Shown here: positions 20,630 to 32,574 of the stretch, piece after piece
Layout: each line of letters starts with the position of its first letter
How positions within the stretch are numbered: position 1 is the first letter of the stretch
NCBI GenBank assembly: GCA_020740775.1
Contig: JAHEWK010000011.1
Coordinates: 1,426,001 to 1,490,000 of the forward strand
From: Ilyonectria destructans
Lineage: Eukaryota; Ascomycota; Sordariomycetes; Hypocreales; Nectriaceae
Reading direction: 5' to 3'
Length of the DNA: 64,000 nt
Made by a program: the position numbers and the translations under genes
Notes under the pieces: model-generated
Database searches by the model: none
What the model saw: the letters and a program-made list of their open reading frames with translations, nothing else
What the model was told of the DNA's origin: nothing

Positions 20630-21335
20630 TACGAGGGAGTAATGTTGCAGGCACATTTTCAGGAGGCCGGAGTCTTTGTGGGAGCTGCATGAGAGCATGG
20701 GGACTATACAACACCGGCGTCACAAGTGATGGAGAACACTGCTTTGCTTTGATGGGATTCATGTGGGGGCTTTGTGTGAATAGCGAGCAGGAACATGAAT
20801 GGTTGGTTGATTCATCTTTTGTGGGTGGTGTGCAGGTGCACCGTAGAGAGGAAGGGATACATACATGACATCCATGACAAGATACCCCGATGAAGCTGCA
20901 GCGGAAGCTGAACCATAATAGCGCACATAGTAATGTTGAACCGAAGAATCTATTGAAAGAAGCTCGTGGAAGCATTTCTTGCGTAACTTATTATTAGCAG
21001 TTGCTGGGTTCTCGTCGCTGCTCCGGGATGGTTTCGGCTGCCACAGTTAAGTCCGAGTGCGATCCGCTGGAGTTTGGGGACTGCTTCCGGGGCGCGCAGC
21101 CATCCGCTGACCAACTGAGTCACCAAGAGACGCCGGAAAATTCCACCAAGTTCCAACACGTGACGGCGGACTTAGCGACGCTCCACCGCCCGAACCAACG
21201 TCATGCTCGCCGCCTCGGGATCCTGTGCACATAATATACCCGGTCCGCTGTCGTTCTTCTCGTCCCCCGCACAAGCGTTTCCTTTGTCAACCTCGCAACC
21301 ACACAACGAACCCCTCTGCAGCGTTGCTTTCGACC
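20630..21335. promoter_or_regulatory. Intergenic, 3' end of the F-box gene and promoter of the GHITM-like gene
   Basis: About 700 bp between two plus-strand genes. No conserved ORF, RNA gene or repeat is seen. The last ~150 bp are C/T rich, consistent with the leader of the next gene. Confidence 0.45.
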
Positions 21336-22438
21336 ATGTCGTTTACGCTCACCATCCGCCAGGGGCCCGCGCGCCTCGCGCAGCGGCTGCCCGAGCTCTC
21401 TAAGACGGCCCTGCGATCCGCCGCGCCCGTCCGGAACTTCCACACCCCGGCCAAGCCGACGCCGGGCTTCTTCTCCTCGCGCATCTCGTCGGCCACCACG
21501 CGCAGCGCCTTCCACCGATTCAGCGGCTCGGGCGCCCGCTCGTACTACCAGGAGACGGCGCGACAGCAGCAGGCCGGCGCCGCCAGCTCGACCACCACCC
21601 GCAAGCTGCTCGTGGGCGGTGCCATCTTCGGCGGTACCCTCGTCGCCATCAATGCCGTCTTCAACCGCGAGACCCGTGAGGATGGCGGCATGCCCATCTA
21701 CGAGCGCGAGTACCTGAACAACACCTTCCTGCATACCGGTTTGGGAATCGGAATCATCGGCTTGACGGCCCGCCAGATGGTCCAGACCGGCTTCGTATAC
21801 CGATTGATGGTGACCAACCCTTGGGTTGTCGGCATTGGTGGTCTTGCGCTCAGCTTTGCGACCATGATTGGCACTCGATCCATCGCCCCTGACAAGTGAG
21901 TCCCCAATGCGATTCAATGACGCAAAATCAACATCTGCTAACAATTGACAGCTACATCCCCAAGTACGCCCTCTGGACCGCTTTCAACGCCACCCAGGCT
22001 GCCTTCGTCGCCCCTCTTCTCGCCTTCGTCCCCGGGGCCCTCCTCGCCCGTGCCGGTCTCTACACCTTTGCCATGATGGGTGGTCTGGCTATTGTCGGCG
22101 CCACTGCTAAGCAGGAGAAGTACCTGTACATCGGTGGTCCTCTCCTGGCCGGTGCCGCCATCGTCGCCGCCTCTGGTCTTGCTCCCCTCCTCATCCCCGC
22201 CACTGCCGTCCGAACTCTGGCATTCACTGAGAGCATCTGGCTATACGGTGGTCTCGCCGTCTTTGGCGGCTTTACCCTGTACGATGTCCAGAAGGTGCTG
22301 TACCACGCCCGCATGGCCCAGGCCGGTGTTATGCGCCGTGACCCCGTCAACGAGAGTATCTCGCTGGAGCTCGACTTCCTCAACATCTTCATCCGGATGG
22401 TCCAGATCCTGATGATGCAGCAAAACCGACGAAAGTAA
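21336..22438 (+). CDS. Mitochondrial Bax-inhibitor-1 family protein (GHITM/TMBIM5-like)
   Basis: Exons 21336-21895 and 21952-22438 encode 348 aa; the 56 bp intron has a GTGAGT donor, GCTAAC branch and ACAG acceptor. The N-terminal ~80 residues are Arg/Ser/Ala rich with no acidic residues over long stretches, a typical mitochondrial presequence. About seven hydrophobic helices follow from residue 95, ending in the family signature region (YDVQKVLYHAR, then NESISLELDFLNIFIRMVQI). GHITM/MICS1 proteins sit in the inner mitochondrial membrane; in animals they affect cristae organisation and cation exchange. The fungal role is not settled. Family assignment is confident; mitochondrial location is inferred from the presequence. 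Confidence 0.88.
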
Positions 22439-22822
22439 ATGGAAGTGAATGGTCATTTGTAGTAGATCGCGAAGAACGCGTGTATTATTTGGCGAAATGA
22501 ATAGTGTTTGAAGAGGCTAATGAAACTCCTCTCCTTGGTTTGGCCAACGCCTGCGGGCGATGCGCCCACATTTTGTAGCAGATAGGGATATACCAAAAAA
22601 AAAAAAAAAAAAAAAAGAACTCCCAAAAACATATCCATTATTGCTGTCATGAATTGACCACTTTAAGCGTGAATGCTATCCTGACTCCCTTGTATTCATA
22701 GCTGAGTACGACTTCCCAATGCTCTAAACTTGCCATCATTGCACATCGATGTTTACATCATTGACATTGTCCATATTGTCTAATTATCCATTTCCTCCTT
22801 TAACACAAACTCAGGTCCACCA
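22439..22822. other. Convergent spacer with A22 tract
   Basis: About 380 bp between converging genes. It holds a run of 22 A at 22595-22616 and otherwise unremarkable 3' flanking DNA. Confidence 0.7.
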
Positions 22823-23508
22823 TCACTCTAGCGGGGGAAACGGCCTCAAGAAGTGACTGGGGCATTCATAGCCCGCGGGGTTGTTGTCCAGGTACAGCTG
22901 GTGATACTCCTCAGCGGACCACCACTTGCCGGCGGGCGCAACCTCGGTGACGACAGCGTTTTTCCACCACTGGGCGTTGACCTTGGCAGTGACCTCGCGC
23001 GCAATCTTCTCCTGCTCCTCGTTGTGGAAGTAGATGGCGGAGCGGTACTGCGAGCCAGTGTCGGGGCCCTGCTTGTTGAGGGTTGTGGGGTCGTGCATCT
23101 TGTAGAAGAACTCGAGGAGCTGGCGGTAGGAAACTTGGGCTGGATCGAAGATGATTTGTGCGGCTTCAGCATCTGCGACAAAGTGTCAGTTAGTCAAGAT
23201 CAAACTCCCGAGGCAGGAAAACAGGAGGACGTACGACCAGTCTTTCCGCCGCACACGGCGCGGTAGGCTGGGTTCTCCAGGTCGCCGCCGATGTAGCCGA
23301 CCTTTGCGTCGATGAGGCCCTTGTTGGCAAAGTGCTTGCGGTAGAGGTGCTCAGTGCCCCAGAAGCAGCCGGCCGCGACGGTGCAGAGCTGCGCGTTGGC
23401 GGGGACGGCGGGGGAGGAGGAGGCGGCGTCGGGGGCGATGGAGAGCATGGCGGATTGCGTGGACGGGCGCACGAGGCGGGTGATGAACGGAGGGAGCGAG
23501 AATGGCAT
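22823..23508 (-). CDS. Peptide methionine sulfoxide reductase A
   Basis: Two exons, complement of 23235-23508 and 22823-23172, encode 207 aa; the 62 bp intron has a GTACGT donor and CGCAG acceptor. MsrA reduces the S-epimer of methionine sulfoxide in proteins, using thioredoxin. The catalytic GCFWGTEH motif is at 47-54 with nucleophile Cys48, followed by VGYIGGDLENPAYRAVCGGKTGH and, after the splice, AEAAQIIFDP. DPTTLNKQGPDTGSQYRSAI is another hallmark of the family. The N-terminal 38 residues are basic and Ser/Ala rich and could direct mitochondrial import; an in-frame Met21 could give a cytosolic form. The length fits fungal MsrA. Confidence 0.94.
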
Positions 23509-25390
23509 CTTTGGCGACGAGTTTTTGGTGTTGTAGTGGTGGTTTTTTGAGTGGGCTCGGAGGCAGTATTGATGTTGCGACGGAGATCGGATGCCGGGGA
23601 AGCGGGGTGTTTGCTGGGTTCTCGATGAAGCGATTGCGATCTGGTTCGAGCAAGTGTGTGATGTGGTTAAACGATTTGGGGGACGAGGAAGCAGTTATAG
23701 CCAGCAAGGCAGTTCAGCTCAGCTTCTAAGATGAGGGAGGATAGGTTTCGAAGCTCTGTCGGAAGCCGGACGTGACAAATCCCGAGCGGTTCGCTGCGTC
23801 ACCGATGCCGCTGATGACGATTTGGAAATAGGTACCTCGGGAGGGAGGGAATTGCCACATTCGGTCGTGGTTCAGCGGGGGACGGCTTCCATTGGGAGGC
23901 GCTATTCGCGATTGGTCCATGGCCCCTCCGCTTCTGTAGGTCTTTGGAATCAATTGTCCGCTTGCATGGCGGGGGTATGAAACGGTCGCGGGCGCAGCAT
24001 TTTCTACAGACTGCGGAGGGAGCTATTTAGCTAGGGGGGAATTTGGAATCAACGAGGCTTGTGGAACATGACGTAGAAATTAGGGGTCGTGCTGTGTGGC
24101 TGAGCGCTTCTATCGATCGCTTGCTATTTAGCACCCTAGAAAACTTGAGGCGCACCAGTTCAAATGACCGACGTGACAAATAACGGGAATGCAGAATCAG
24201 CCTTGAACTGCGCTGGCCTTGTCACTGGACGAATGACCCTAGATCCCCCAAATATGAATGATTCCACCTCGAATTCCCAAGGAGCTTGGTGTGGTTGGAG
24301 ACGTTTCACTGAGCTTAGTACATGTAAGCCATCCTTCAGCCCTTTTTCGTGTAATTCGGTCTCTCAGCTGACCGTAGGGCGCCATGCTGGCCATGTATTA
24401 GTCTCCCGTGTATTCCACATGAGCAAACATACACATGGCCTTTAATTTTGGTAAAGTTACAATTCGTCCATTGGAACTGTTGATAGATGTCGCGTTCGGC
24501 TCAAGGCGCCACGGCCCGGGGTGAGGATGCAAGCCCCCTTTGTGCAGCATGAACTGTTTCCGGGGTGAGTATTTCTCGAGATCTAGTTTACAAGGGTTTG
24601 ATAAGGTTATGGAGAATTTCTAGTTATAGTATATGAGGAGCATTCAGAGGGGTGTATATTTTGTTGCCACGGCGGTGCTGGTAAACCGGTTCACTTGAGC
24701 GTATCATCAACAAAGGTGGTGTCCTTACAGGGGACCGATAATATTAAAGGGAACCGTTATGTATTTTGTGATCAATAGTTTCTTGTTCGTGCGCATATCA
24801 CTAAACGGCTACATGTTGTACATGCTAGACGACGGGCATGGTGAAGGGAGACCAGATTGGAATATTAGCTGCCTTGTATGCACGCATGGATGATCTAGAA
24901 TATTAACCCCAGCCTATTGAGCAGATTGCATCTGAAAACCCAAACAATGGCTGGTATCACTTATTGGAGCATCACAGCATCTCCCGTCATCCCACTTATA
25001 TTGTATTTCGGACAACTTCCGTGTTAATCCCACGCTGTCCCAAAGCGTTGGCGTTGACTTTCAGACTGACTCCAGCTCGGTATCATGCCGCTGACAGGAC
25101 CCTAGAAATGGAACCCTAGACGCCGACTTCCACACTGCCGTCAGCCCTGATTCACCCAGTAGGGAACACGAGGACACGGTGTGCATGGATCTGTTGGATG
25201 TCTTCTGCTGGCGCTCCTAAACCGCCCCGGTGGCCCTCGGTGAATCACATCCGAGGCATCCTCCATCTCCATCTCCACCCCGTCCAAATCCGATCAACCA
25301 GCACCTAATTTAACTTGGCACCTACAAAAGCCGCTGCCCACCGCCGCCGATCGACATCACCTCCGGCAATATCATGTAACAGCAGTGAAA
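23509..25390. promoter_or_regulatory. Long intergenic region, MsrA promoter to amidohydrolase promoter
   Basis: About 1.9 kb between divergent genes. Short ORFs (for example 24164-24445 plus) show no family features. The middle (24440-24960) is AT-rich. No tRNA, repeat or transposon motif was found by eye. Confidence 0.45.
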
Positions 25391-26275
25391 ATGGCCCATC
25401 AGGAGCCTCACTCCGGCCTCGCCGCGCGCATCCCCGCCGGCGCATGGGACTCGCACATGCACATCATCGACCCGATAAACTACGCCCTGGACCCCGATGC
25501 GGCCTACCAGCCGAGCACCTTCACCCTCGCCCAGGCGCTCACCTTCGAAGCCTCGGTCGGCATCTGCAACATTGTCATCGTGCAGCCGTCTATTTATGGC
25601 GTCGACAACGCATGCATGCTGGATGCCCTGGGTGAGCTCGGCCCCCAGCGCGGGCGCGGCGTCGTGCAGTTTGATCCCGCCACGACATCACCAGCACTAC
25701 TAAAGGAATGGCATAAACTGGGCGTCCGCGGCGTCCGGCTCAACATCCAGTCGAATGGACGCGAAGTTGATGCCCAAGAACTGTCGATTCTGCTGCACCA
25801 GTACGCCGACGCCGTGAGAGACCTTGATTGGGCCGTCCAGGTCTACGTCTCCATGCCTCTCATCGCCCTTCTCGAGCCCATCGTCCCAACCCTCAACGTG
25901 CGCTTCTGCATCGACCATATCGGCCACCCAATCCTCAAGGACCACTCCGGCTCCAACCCCTACGACATCGCCGGCTTCTCTTCTCTCGTGCGCCTCCTGC
26001 AGGGCGGCCGCACGTACCTCAAGCTCTCTGCGCCTTATCGCATCAGCCAGGTTCCAGGCTACGGCGACCTCGAACCGATCTCAAAGGAACTACTCAAGTT
26101 GTTTGGAAAGACCCGCATCGTCTTTGCAACAGATTGGCCGCACACGCGCTTCGAGGGACTCGACATTCGCCCGTGGATGGAGACGGTGCTGGATTGGTGC
26201 GCCGACGACGACGTGCTTCTCGAGAGACTCTTCAGGGGCAACGCCGAGGATCTGTGGGACGTTGCGAAGGACTGA
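25391..26275 (+). CDS. Amidohydrolase-2 family enzyme, LigI (2-pyrone-4,6-dicarboxylate lactonase)-like
   Basis: An intronless gene of 294 aa; the ATG at 25391 follows a GTG that is not used in fungi. The fold is a metal-dependent TIM barrel: WDSHMHIIDP with His22 and His24 after strand 1, the RGVRLNIQSNGRE block, FCIDHIGHP mid-barrel, and a terminal FATDWPHTRFE whose Asp is the family's catalytic base. Bacterial LigI hydrolyses 2-pyrone-4,6-dicarboxylate in lignin-aromatic breakdown. Fungal relatives are numerous and mostly uncharacterised, so substrate is open. There is no signal peptide, so it is likely cytosolic. No other aromatic-catabolism gene lies next to it. Confidence 0.85.
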   Translation: MAHQEPHSGLAARIPAGAWDSHMHIIDPINYALDPDAAYQPSTFTLAQALTFEASVGICNIVIVQPSIYGVDNACMLDALGELGPQRGRGVVQFDPATTSPALLKEWHKLGVRGVRLNIQSNGREVDAQELSILLHQYADAVRDLDWAVQVYVSMPLIALLEPIVPTLNVRFCIDHIGHPILKDHSGSNPYDIAGFSSLVRLLQGGRTYLKLSAPYRISQVPGYGDLEPISKELLKLFGKTRIVFATDWPHTRFEGLDIRPWMETVLDWCADDDVLLERLFRGNAEDLWDVAKD

Positions 26276-26510
26276 GTGGGCCTGTTACTACTTTTTTTAC
26301 CATTTAGAAAGTGAGTTCCCATGAGAAAACTGGATCGGGGAACTGTATAGGTACAAGGGCAGCCTGGAGGTTTTCTAAAACTATTCTACTAAAGCATCTC
26401 AACAATGCGTACAGAGAGCCACACGAATTCTATAACAAGAGAAAATAATGGAAATACAGATGGGGAAGACTCGACTCCACATAGCAGTCGACCAGCTTAA
26501 CTCCTTAGTC

Positions 26511-27857
26511 TCACAGACTGAGCCCCTGATCCTTGCATTGCTCCATGATGCTCTGGCCATCCACCAACATATTGGTACAGACCTGGAGATGGAAGATGCA
26601 CTTCTGCGATGAGTCAAGCGGGAGAAAATCGCCAAAAGGGTACACCAACTGCACCCCGCCAGCATTGTCGAAGCAATCGGAAACATCCTTGAACATCTGC
26701 TGCTTCGTCATGCCGTACTTGTCCTGCATCGTTGCTGCAACATCCTCCATGGTCGTGACCTCGTCGCCGTTTTTCGGCCTCACGAGAGAGTAGCTTCTCC
26801 ATTGGCCATCCTCTTCCTGCACGCACGCTGTCTCCCGCCCGGCTTCCCTACACCCGATATCTTCTCTCCAAAGCTGGCTTCGAAAGACAAAGGCCCGTTG
26901 GGCTTGAAGAGCAAGTCCCAAGTCCCATGGCGTAGAGCTCCAGAGATTTGACCACTTGTTCTTGCATTTCTGCCTGCGTGACGTTCTGGCTTGTGCCCAG
27001 GAATTTACCATCACTAACGAGAGGCACGATTCCGTTTGTAGCGCTTGCCTGAGCCTCGATAGTGTCCTGGAATGAAGATGAGATGCTGCTTTGCCAAGAC
27101 TGAACCAAGATTCCCATGGAACTGGCGACGTTGGTCCAAGCAAGGAATCTGTCCTCGGGCTCGGGAGGAATCAGACTGCCGGATACGAACATAGTAGTCC
27201 CTGAAACCACTGTTGCAGCGCCACCAAGGGCTCCCGTGAACGGAATGGTGCCGAGAGTGCCGCCAAAGACTCGTGTAAAGAGCTTCAAAACCGTAATATC
27301 ATCTTTTGGATCAGGGTAGACATTAGCCACGATTCCTGGAAGGGTCAAGCTAATGATATTGGCCGCGAAAGAGACAGCGTTATAGAGCGTATTCATGTAG
27401 GTATTCCAATTCTGCACCGACAGCAAGGCATACCTATGTTGCATGTGTTAAGTCTGTAGCCACAAGGCGAACATGGGGGAATGATTGTGGACAGAACATA
27501 CCAAGCGGGCAAGTCAACGGGAAAGCAAGGCTGGCCAGCATTGCAGAAACTACTAAGCCCACTAGAAGTACCATTGTTAATTCAACGTGATAATACGCAG
27601 ACAATACAAAAGAAAGCGTACCAGAAGAAATTTGGGGCCCCAACAGAACTAGCAAAGTTCTGTACTCCGTCGATGGGGTTATCAGCAAGCTCGCTCGTAG
27701 CCCAGTCGGTCAGCCATTTTTCCATTCCTAGCTTTTCCCATGTATATAAAGTTAGTGGCTCGGCGGTGCATATGTCTTCTTCCTGTGGAACGGGCGAGGC
27801 TAATACGTCGGATAGAAGAAGAAAGGCATGAATGCCAAAGACAAGTGTAAGCTTCAT
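26511..27857 (-). pseudogene. Secreted cysteine-containing protein gene, disrupted by a 7-bp tandem duplication
   Basis: Exons (complement) 27622-27857, 27502-27561 and 26511-27433 are set by GTACGC/TCTAG and GTATGT/ATAG introns of 60 and 68 bp. The N-terminus is a signal peptide (MKLTLVFGIHAFLLLSDVLA). The spliced product has a C-G-L-SSFCNAGQPC block, then YALLSVQNWNTYMN, and helical segments. In exon 3 the coding frame shifts exactly where AAGTCCC is present twice in tandem (26913-26926). The original frame stops about 70 bases further on, while the other frame stays open to 26511 and carries plausible sequence (EDIGCREAGRETAC, then QMFKDVSDCFDNAGG). No GT-AG intron removes the extra bases. 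I know similar secreted fungal proteins of unknown function but cannot name the family with certainty. A sequencing error is possible. Confidence 0.65.
26913..26926 (-). repeat. 7-bp tandem duplication (AAGTCCC x2) causing the frameshift
   Basis: The plus strand reads AAGTCCCAAGTCCC. Seven extra bases shift the exon-3 frame; with one copy the frame would be continuous. Confidence 0.85.
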
Positions 27858-30082
27858 CTTTCAAAGAGAGCACTGACTCGAGGGAAGTGTTAGAGATGGA
27901 ATAATCAAGATGCGCTGTAAGTGTGAATTGAGTTATCCTAGATCTCTTTGCGATGGCTAACTCTTCGTTTTATAGCCATCATACATTCATTTTTAGAGAA
28001 CGATATCAAGCAACCTGCCTCTTTGGGAATCCCAAGTCTAGAAGATTGATGTTCCTGTCGTATCAGTGACGATTCAATTCGAAACAATGCCAAGGGACAC
28101 TGCGCCCATCATCTCACCTTATCGTTAGAATAAGATTTTGGCTTTTCCGAAAGCAACCTCATGAGCAATGCTTGACCCCTGTAGAGAATCTCATCAGAAC
28201 AAATTCGCCCCCGGGGTATCCGGTGTCTCAAGTTGGCCAATTTGTCATCTGAAGCTTGGATTCGGCGATTGAAGCAGCTTCGGGGACCTCACATGGTTAA
28301 CTGGGCGAGTTAGAATCCCCCCGATTGGAATCTGATCGGATCTGTCAAGAACACAAACATCCGAGTTGCGCAGCGGATCAAACCAGAGTTTCAGTTTAAC
28401 CTCAAACTTTTCTCGCCCGAATAATGTCTAGTGTGGTGGTATTATATACGAGAACAAAATGGCTTCGTTCATCGACGTGGCCAACAGCTTTCTCGCCTGG
28501 TTTCTACCTATCTTCATTCCCCACAACTTCTCCTTCAACATGTCTTGCCCCCGGAGAGCGTGTCCTCAAAGTTCTATCCTTATTTCCATAACTCATATTC
28601 TCCGTGGTATAACCCTTGATCCCGACAATTACTCTATATGAAGGCCGATACCCGGACTTTTACTCATTTCTTCCTGCTGAAGTCACGCGCTTAGTTCTCT
28701 GTGTCGATACTTTCAGGGCGCCACTAAAAAAGCTAGATGCGACGAGAGGAGAAGCTCTCTTACTAGAGCTTTAGATGACACCAATAGTGTAAATTGTCAC
28801 TTATTAGAATAACTTTACTGGCTTATCGGCAGTGGCCATGACACAATAGTGGTTAGATCTAGACTCACTCATGCATCTTTCTTAATGGTAGGATTAACCT
28901 AGCCGCGCCGAAGACTAATGGAATTGTTGCTATGAGAGTGAATGTCTGGCCGTATCCACATGCATTGCTCACTCCCTTCAGGTTCAGCAGGACGGTTTCC
29001 TCGATGTCAAGTCCTAATCAGAGCGATCATCAACGCAATGATAGCCCGCTAGCAACGTGGAGTGGAGTGCGTGTGACAAGTTCGAATTTCTCCCACCCCT
29101 TACGAATCTAAGTCGGGTGTTGCGGGTTTATGTCTACATCTCGTCGCCATTACAGCTGCTTAGCTCTTTTCGAACGCCTTCTGATGCATGGCGGGGCTTA
29201 TTTGTTTCATTTATACTATCGAACATTGTATAGCACAGAGGACTGCCTGGTGTTCAGCGCGCACATGGTGAAGTAATCTTTTGATTTGTTTGTTGCCGCT
29301 TCTGAATGCTTCTCCATGTTCCCAAGTCCGCCTCCAAGCAGCCAAGCAGAACCCCATGATTGAGTCGCAACACCCCGTGCCATTTCTTGCCCCATAGGGC
29401 ATGATGTGATGGATGGACAGGTTCGGGAAATCGTAGCTTCGACCGGTATTCTGGGGTTATCCGAATTTGCCCTCGACGAACCCACAAGGCCAGATCTTTG
29501 CTCTCCACCGAATATTGCCCGGCCACCAGCGTCCCACTGCAATCCACACGGAAAGACCGCGGCTTTCATATTGCAGCGCAAAGGTAAAGCTCCAGGGTAG
29601 CAAATATCCCACAGATTCGGAGGGTTCCCTTGATGATGGCTGGGGTTGTCGTCAGAATAAAGGGGTTGAATGTCGGCGGAATAGCTTGTATCAATTGCCT
29701 GTAAGAACTAGGGCGCATTACGTTACCTTCACCACATCTACATCCTCCGACAACTTATGTAAGGTTGTCATGGCTGATTTTGGCCTAATGTTTCTCGCCT
29801 GGCATCAGTAGCAGGCTCCTTAGCTGCGAACATACCACCGAACACGGCGTAATCCGTAGCATCCCCTCATGGCTAGGAGCAAGTTGGTTCAGCTTCTGAC
29901 TTGATCGTTTTAGGGGTAGCAACCCCCCAGCACCCACGAGGTTACTGATTCTCGGATTTTCTGTTAGTCGAGTCGAATGATGACGCAGGCTCGAGGGAAC
30001 ACTGCTGTGGGTGCCAACAAGGCAGTGGGCAAATCCGAGCTGACTGGCGAGTGTTTGGTCCACCGGGGACAAAGGCATCCCT
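27858..30082. other. Gene-poor intergenic region
   Basis: About 2.2 kb. The part next to the secreted-protein gene (to about 28000) should be its promoter. A 60-codon ORF at 28459-28641 has a hydrophobic start but no family match. The rest has short ORFs on both strands without recognisable domains. No RNA gene or transposase signature is seen. Confidence 0.45.
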
Positions 30083-32574
30083 TTATCCAAAAGGTGCTTG
30101 GTTGTCAGATTCGTGGATAGCACCAACACGAACGCTAAGAGGTTGAAAGGATGACAAGGCTTCGAAGACACCACGGTCTACATTCATAGAGTTGGGGTCA
30201 AGATTGTCAGCCCATGGGGTCTGAAAAAGCTGCCCTGGCGAGTACTGTGGCTGCTGAAGGGGTACATCGAGTGGTGTTTGGAATATGGACTCGGAAAGGG
30301 GCACATCGGGAGACACAGTCGGAGTTGTTGGTGTCGGCTGCTGTTGCCGCTGCTGTTGCTGCTGCTGTTGACTGACGCCACCTAGATTAATTCCAAGACT
30401 AGTCACTTCTCTTGTAATGAGAGACAGAGCACTTGAGATGACTAGCGCTTCGTTAGCACTTTGAGCTCTTCTCCAATTCCAAGCAGCTTACCTGGGTTGA
30501 CGAATTTCGCCTGATTCAATGCTTGAATACAAAAGCTCAACTTGCGAAGCGCTTGTTGATCCTCTGGAGATGCCTGCACCTGCAAGAGAAAAATGGTCGC
30601 CGCAATGTAAAGGCTGTACGACAGAGACAGGACACAATGATTGATTGTGAATGTCCTGCAGAAGAGATCGAAAATAGCGATGATGGACGTGGCTGACGTC
30701 ACACATTCCACAAGATGATTCTGAATCGGGTGCGGCCCATCATCTTCAGGGTGTATTTGACGAGAAAGCATAGGCCTGAACAAGAGGATTCTAAACGTAT
30801 GGTACAGCGCGCTGTCCAATAAGTTAGCCGTCCGTTTACAAAAATGAGGAGTGGGACGTGGTGCCTACTTCATGGTAACAATGTGCGAAGGTGGTGCTAG
30901 GGCTGGCAGAGCAAGAGGATCAATTTTCAGGTGAGGCGGTAGTTGATCCCACCACACTCTCAGGGCTGGATCTTGGTACTGCAGGCATTCTTGCATCTCG
31001 GCATCAGTATTCTGCATCAATGGGTCGTACATATGGATGAGAATTTCGTTGAAAATAACCGACAGCCGACACGTGCTCATGAAGCAGGATGTCGAATGTG
31101 CGGTAGCAGGAGGATACTTCCAATCCCCGCCATGAAGAGAATCAAATGGAGCCCAAAGTTCATTCTCGGCAGAATCATCCACTGGAGATTGTCAGCAGGC
31201 GAAACTGGTGTTTGGGGCTGGGACATACACATGATTTGGGGAGGAGAAACAAACGAGTGCTGTAGGGATGGGGAGCGGCCAAGGTAGAGACTAATCATCT
31301 TGTCCCAGAAGTAGCAGCTCCAAAAGATGCGATGGCGAATCTCGACTTCCTCGTCGGAAAAGTGAACCGAACCAGGGTATCTCTGACCGTCCACGCAAAT
31401 TCCCAGATGGTCAATAAGGCGGAACGCCAGGCCACTGTACACCCACGCCTGTGTGGTGTTTCCATGGCCACATTCTTGAGCACTGAGGAGGAGAAGTGTC
31501 TGAACTGTCGGAACAGTGCTAACGCCTCGGTTCAATTCGTCGAAGAGCATACTACGGGCATGCTTCGCGAATACGGCACCGCCATCGTATGACTGATCCA
31601 GCAGCCGTTTTGTCGCGGGATCGCTCTTGCCCCAGCGGATGGAGTGTGACAAGATTGCATTTAGAAGTGTGTGCGAGTAGTAAGGGCCCATCGATTGCAT
31701 GTCGCCTATATCAAGTTAGATCTTCAGTTGATTCAGATGTACAACTGAGGAAAGCATACGGGTGAAAGCAGGTCTGTAAATAAAATTGAACAGAGGCTGG
31801 ATCCAGCACCAATGCACATTCAAGAGATATTGAAATGGTTCCTGTGGTACTTGGTAAGCTAGTATATATGGGAGTCGTGCAGAGAGAGCATACTGGGATG
31901 TCGGAAAGGTTTTCCATTGCGCGCTGATGCCATGCATTGGTGACGAGCCGCTCCCTTCGATGAGCGTCCGTGTCAACGGAACAGAGCAAGTCATTCTGGG
32001 TCGTGTCCCGGTCACTAGGGAGGTGGAAAAGACTGGTCGGTCCATGGTATGTAATGCCACCCTTGTCGTCAATCTTGAGGCCCATAAAGCTCCGTGTCAT
32101 GCCATGGTCATCGGCATGGGCGCTGTTGCGATTGTGGCTGGCTGAGTCTCCATTGAAGACGCCGGGACTGGAGTGAGTCGAGGCGGCAATAGATGGAGGG
32201 GCAGATTTGGCAGAAGCGAGCTGGTCCTCAAGCTCCTTGATGCGCTCCTCGAGGCGTTGGGTGTAGGACAGAGTTGGGTTGCTGTGGCGTGTGAGTAATT
32301 TGGTGGGAGACGGGTAGGGCACGCGAGTATCATCACAAGCATGAGCAGCGGCCTGGTACAAGGCCAACGGGAGTCCTACAGTTTGTATACACAATCGTCC
32401 TTTCTCGCAGAACACCGGTTACAAATGGGCTGCTCACCACCACACTTGACCTGGAAGCGAGTCAGCAACGGTACAAGGGAGCAATGCAGAGCACGGCGAG
32501 GTTAGATCCACCTTGCGTCTGCGACACGGCTCGCACGAGAAGGCGCTCTTCTTGGTGGCCTTGACCGACGACAT
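30083..32574 (-). CDS. Zn(II)2Cys6 transcription factor with fungal-specific regulatory domain
   Basis: Eight exons (complement): 32512-32574, 32380-32450, 31894-32281, 31760-31841, 31229-31705, 30869-31181, 30492-30811, 30083-30441; about 690 aa. Introns are 47-98 bp with GTATG/GTAAG/GTAGG/GTGGA donors, and reading-frame phases agree throughout. The Zn2Cys6 cluster has Cys14, 17, 24, 31, 34 and 41 (CX2C-X6-C-X6-C-X2-C-X6-C) and is split by intron 1 after RRRK. A short coiled coil (about 50-65, QRLEERIKELEDQLA) should mediate dimerisation. The middle-homology domain (Fungal_trans) covers about 230-400 and includes WVYSGLAFRLIDHLGI, RRIFWSCYFWDK-like and PPQIMLDDSAENELW blocks, the last across intron 5. 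A Gln-rich stretch lies near the C-terminus. Target genes are unknown; the nearest neighbours are a sugar porter and the broken secreted gene. Confidence 0.85.

Noticed and set aside
32353..32390. 38-bp intron (GTATAC...CCAG) in the Zn2Cys6 gene
   Set aside because: Too short for a fungal intron and it gives a poor linker; the 98-bp alternative keeps the frame and yields the expected linker into the coiled coil.
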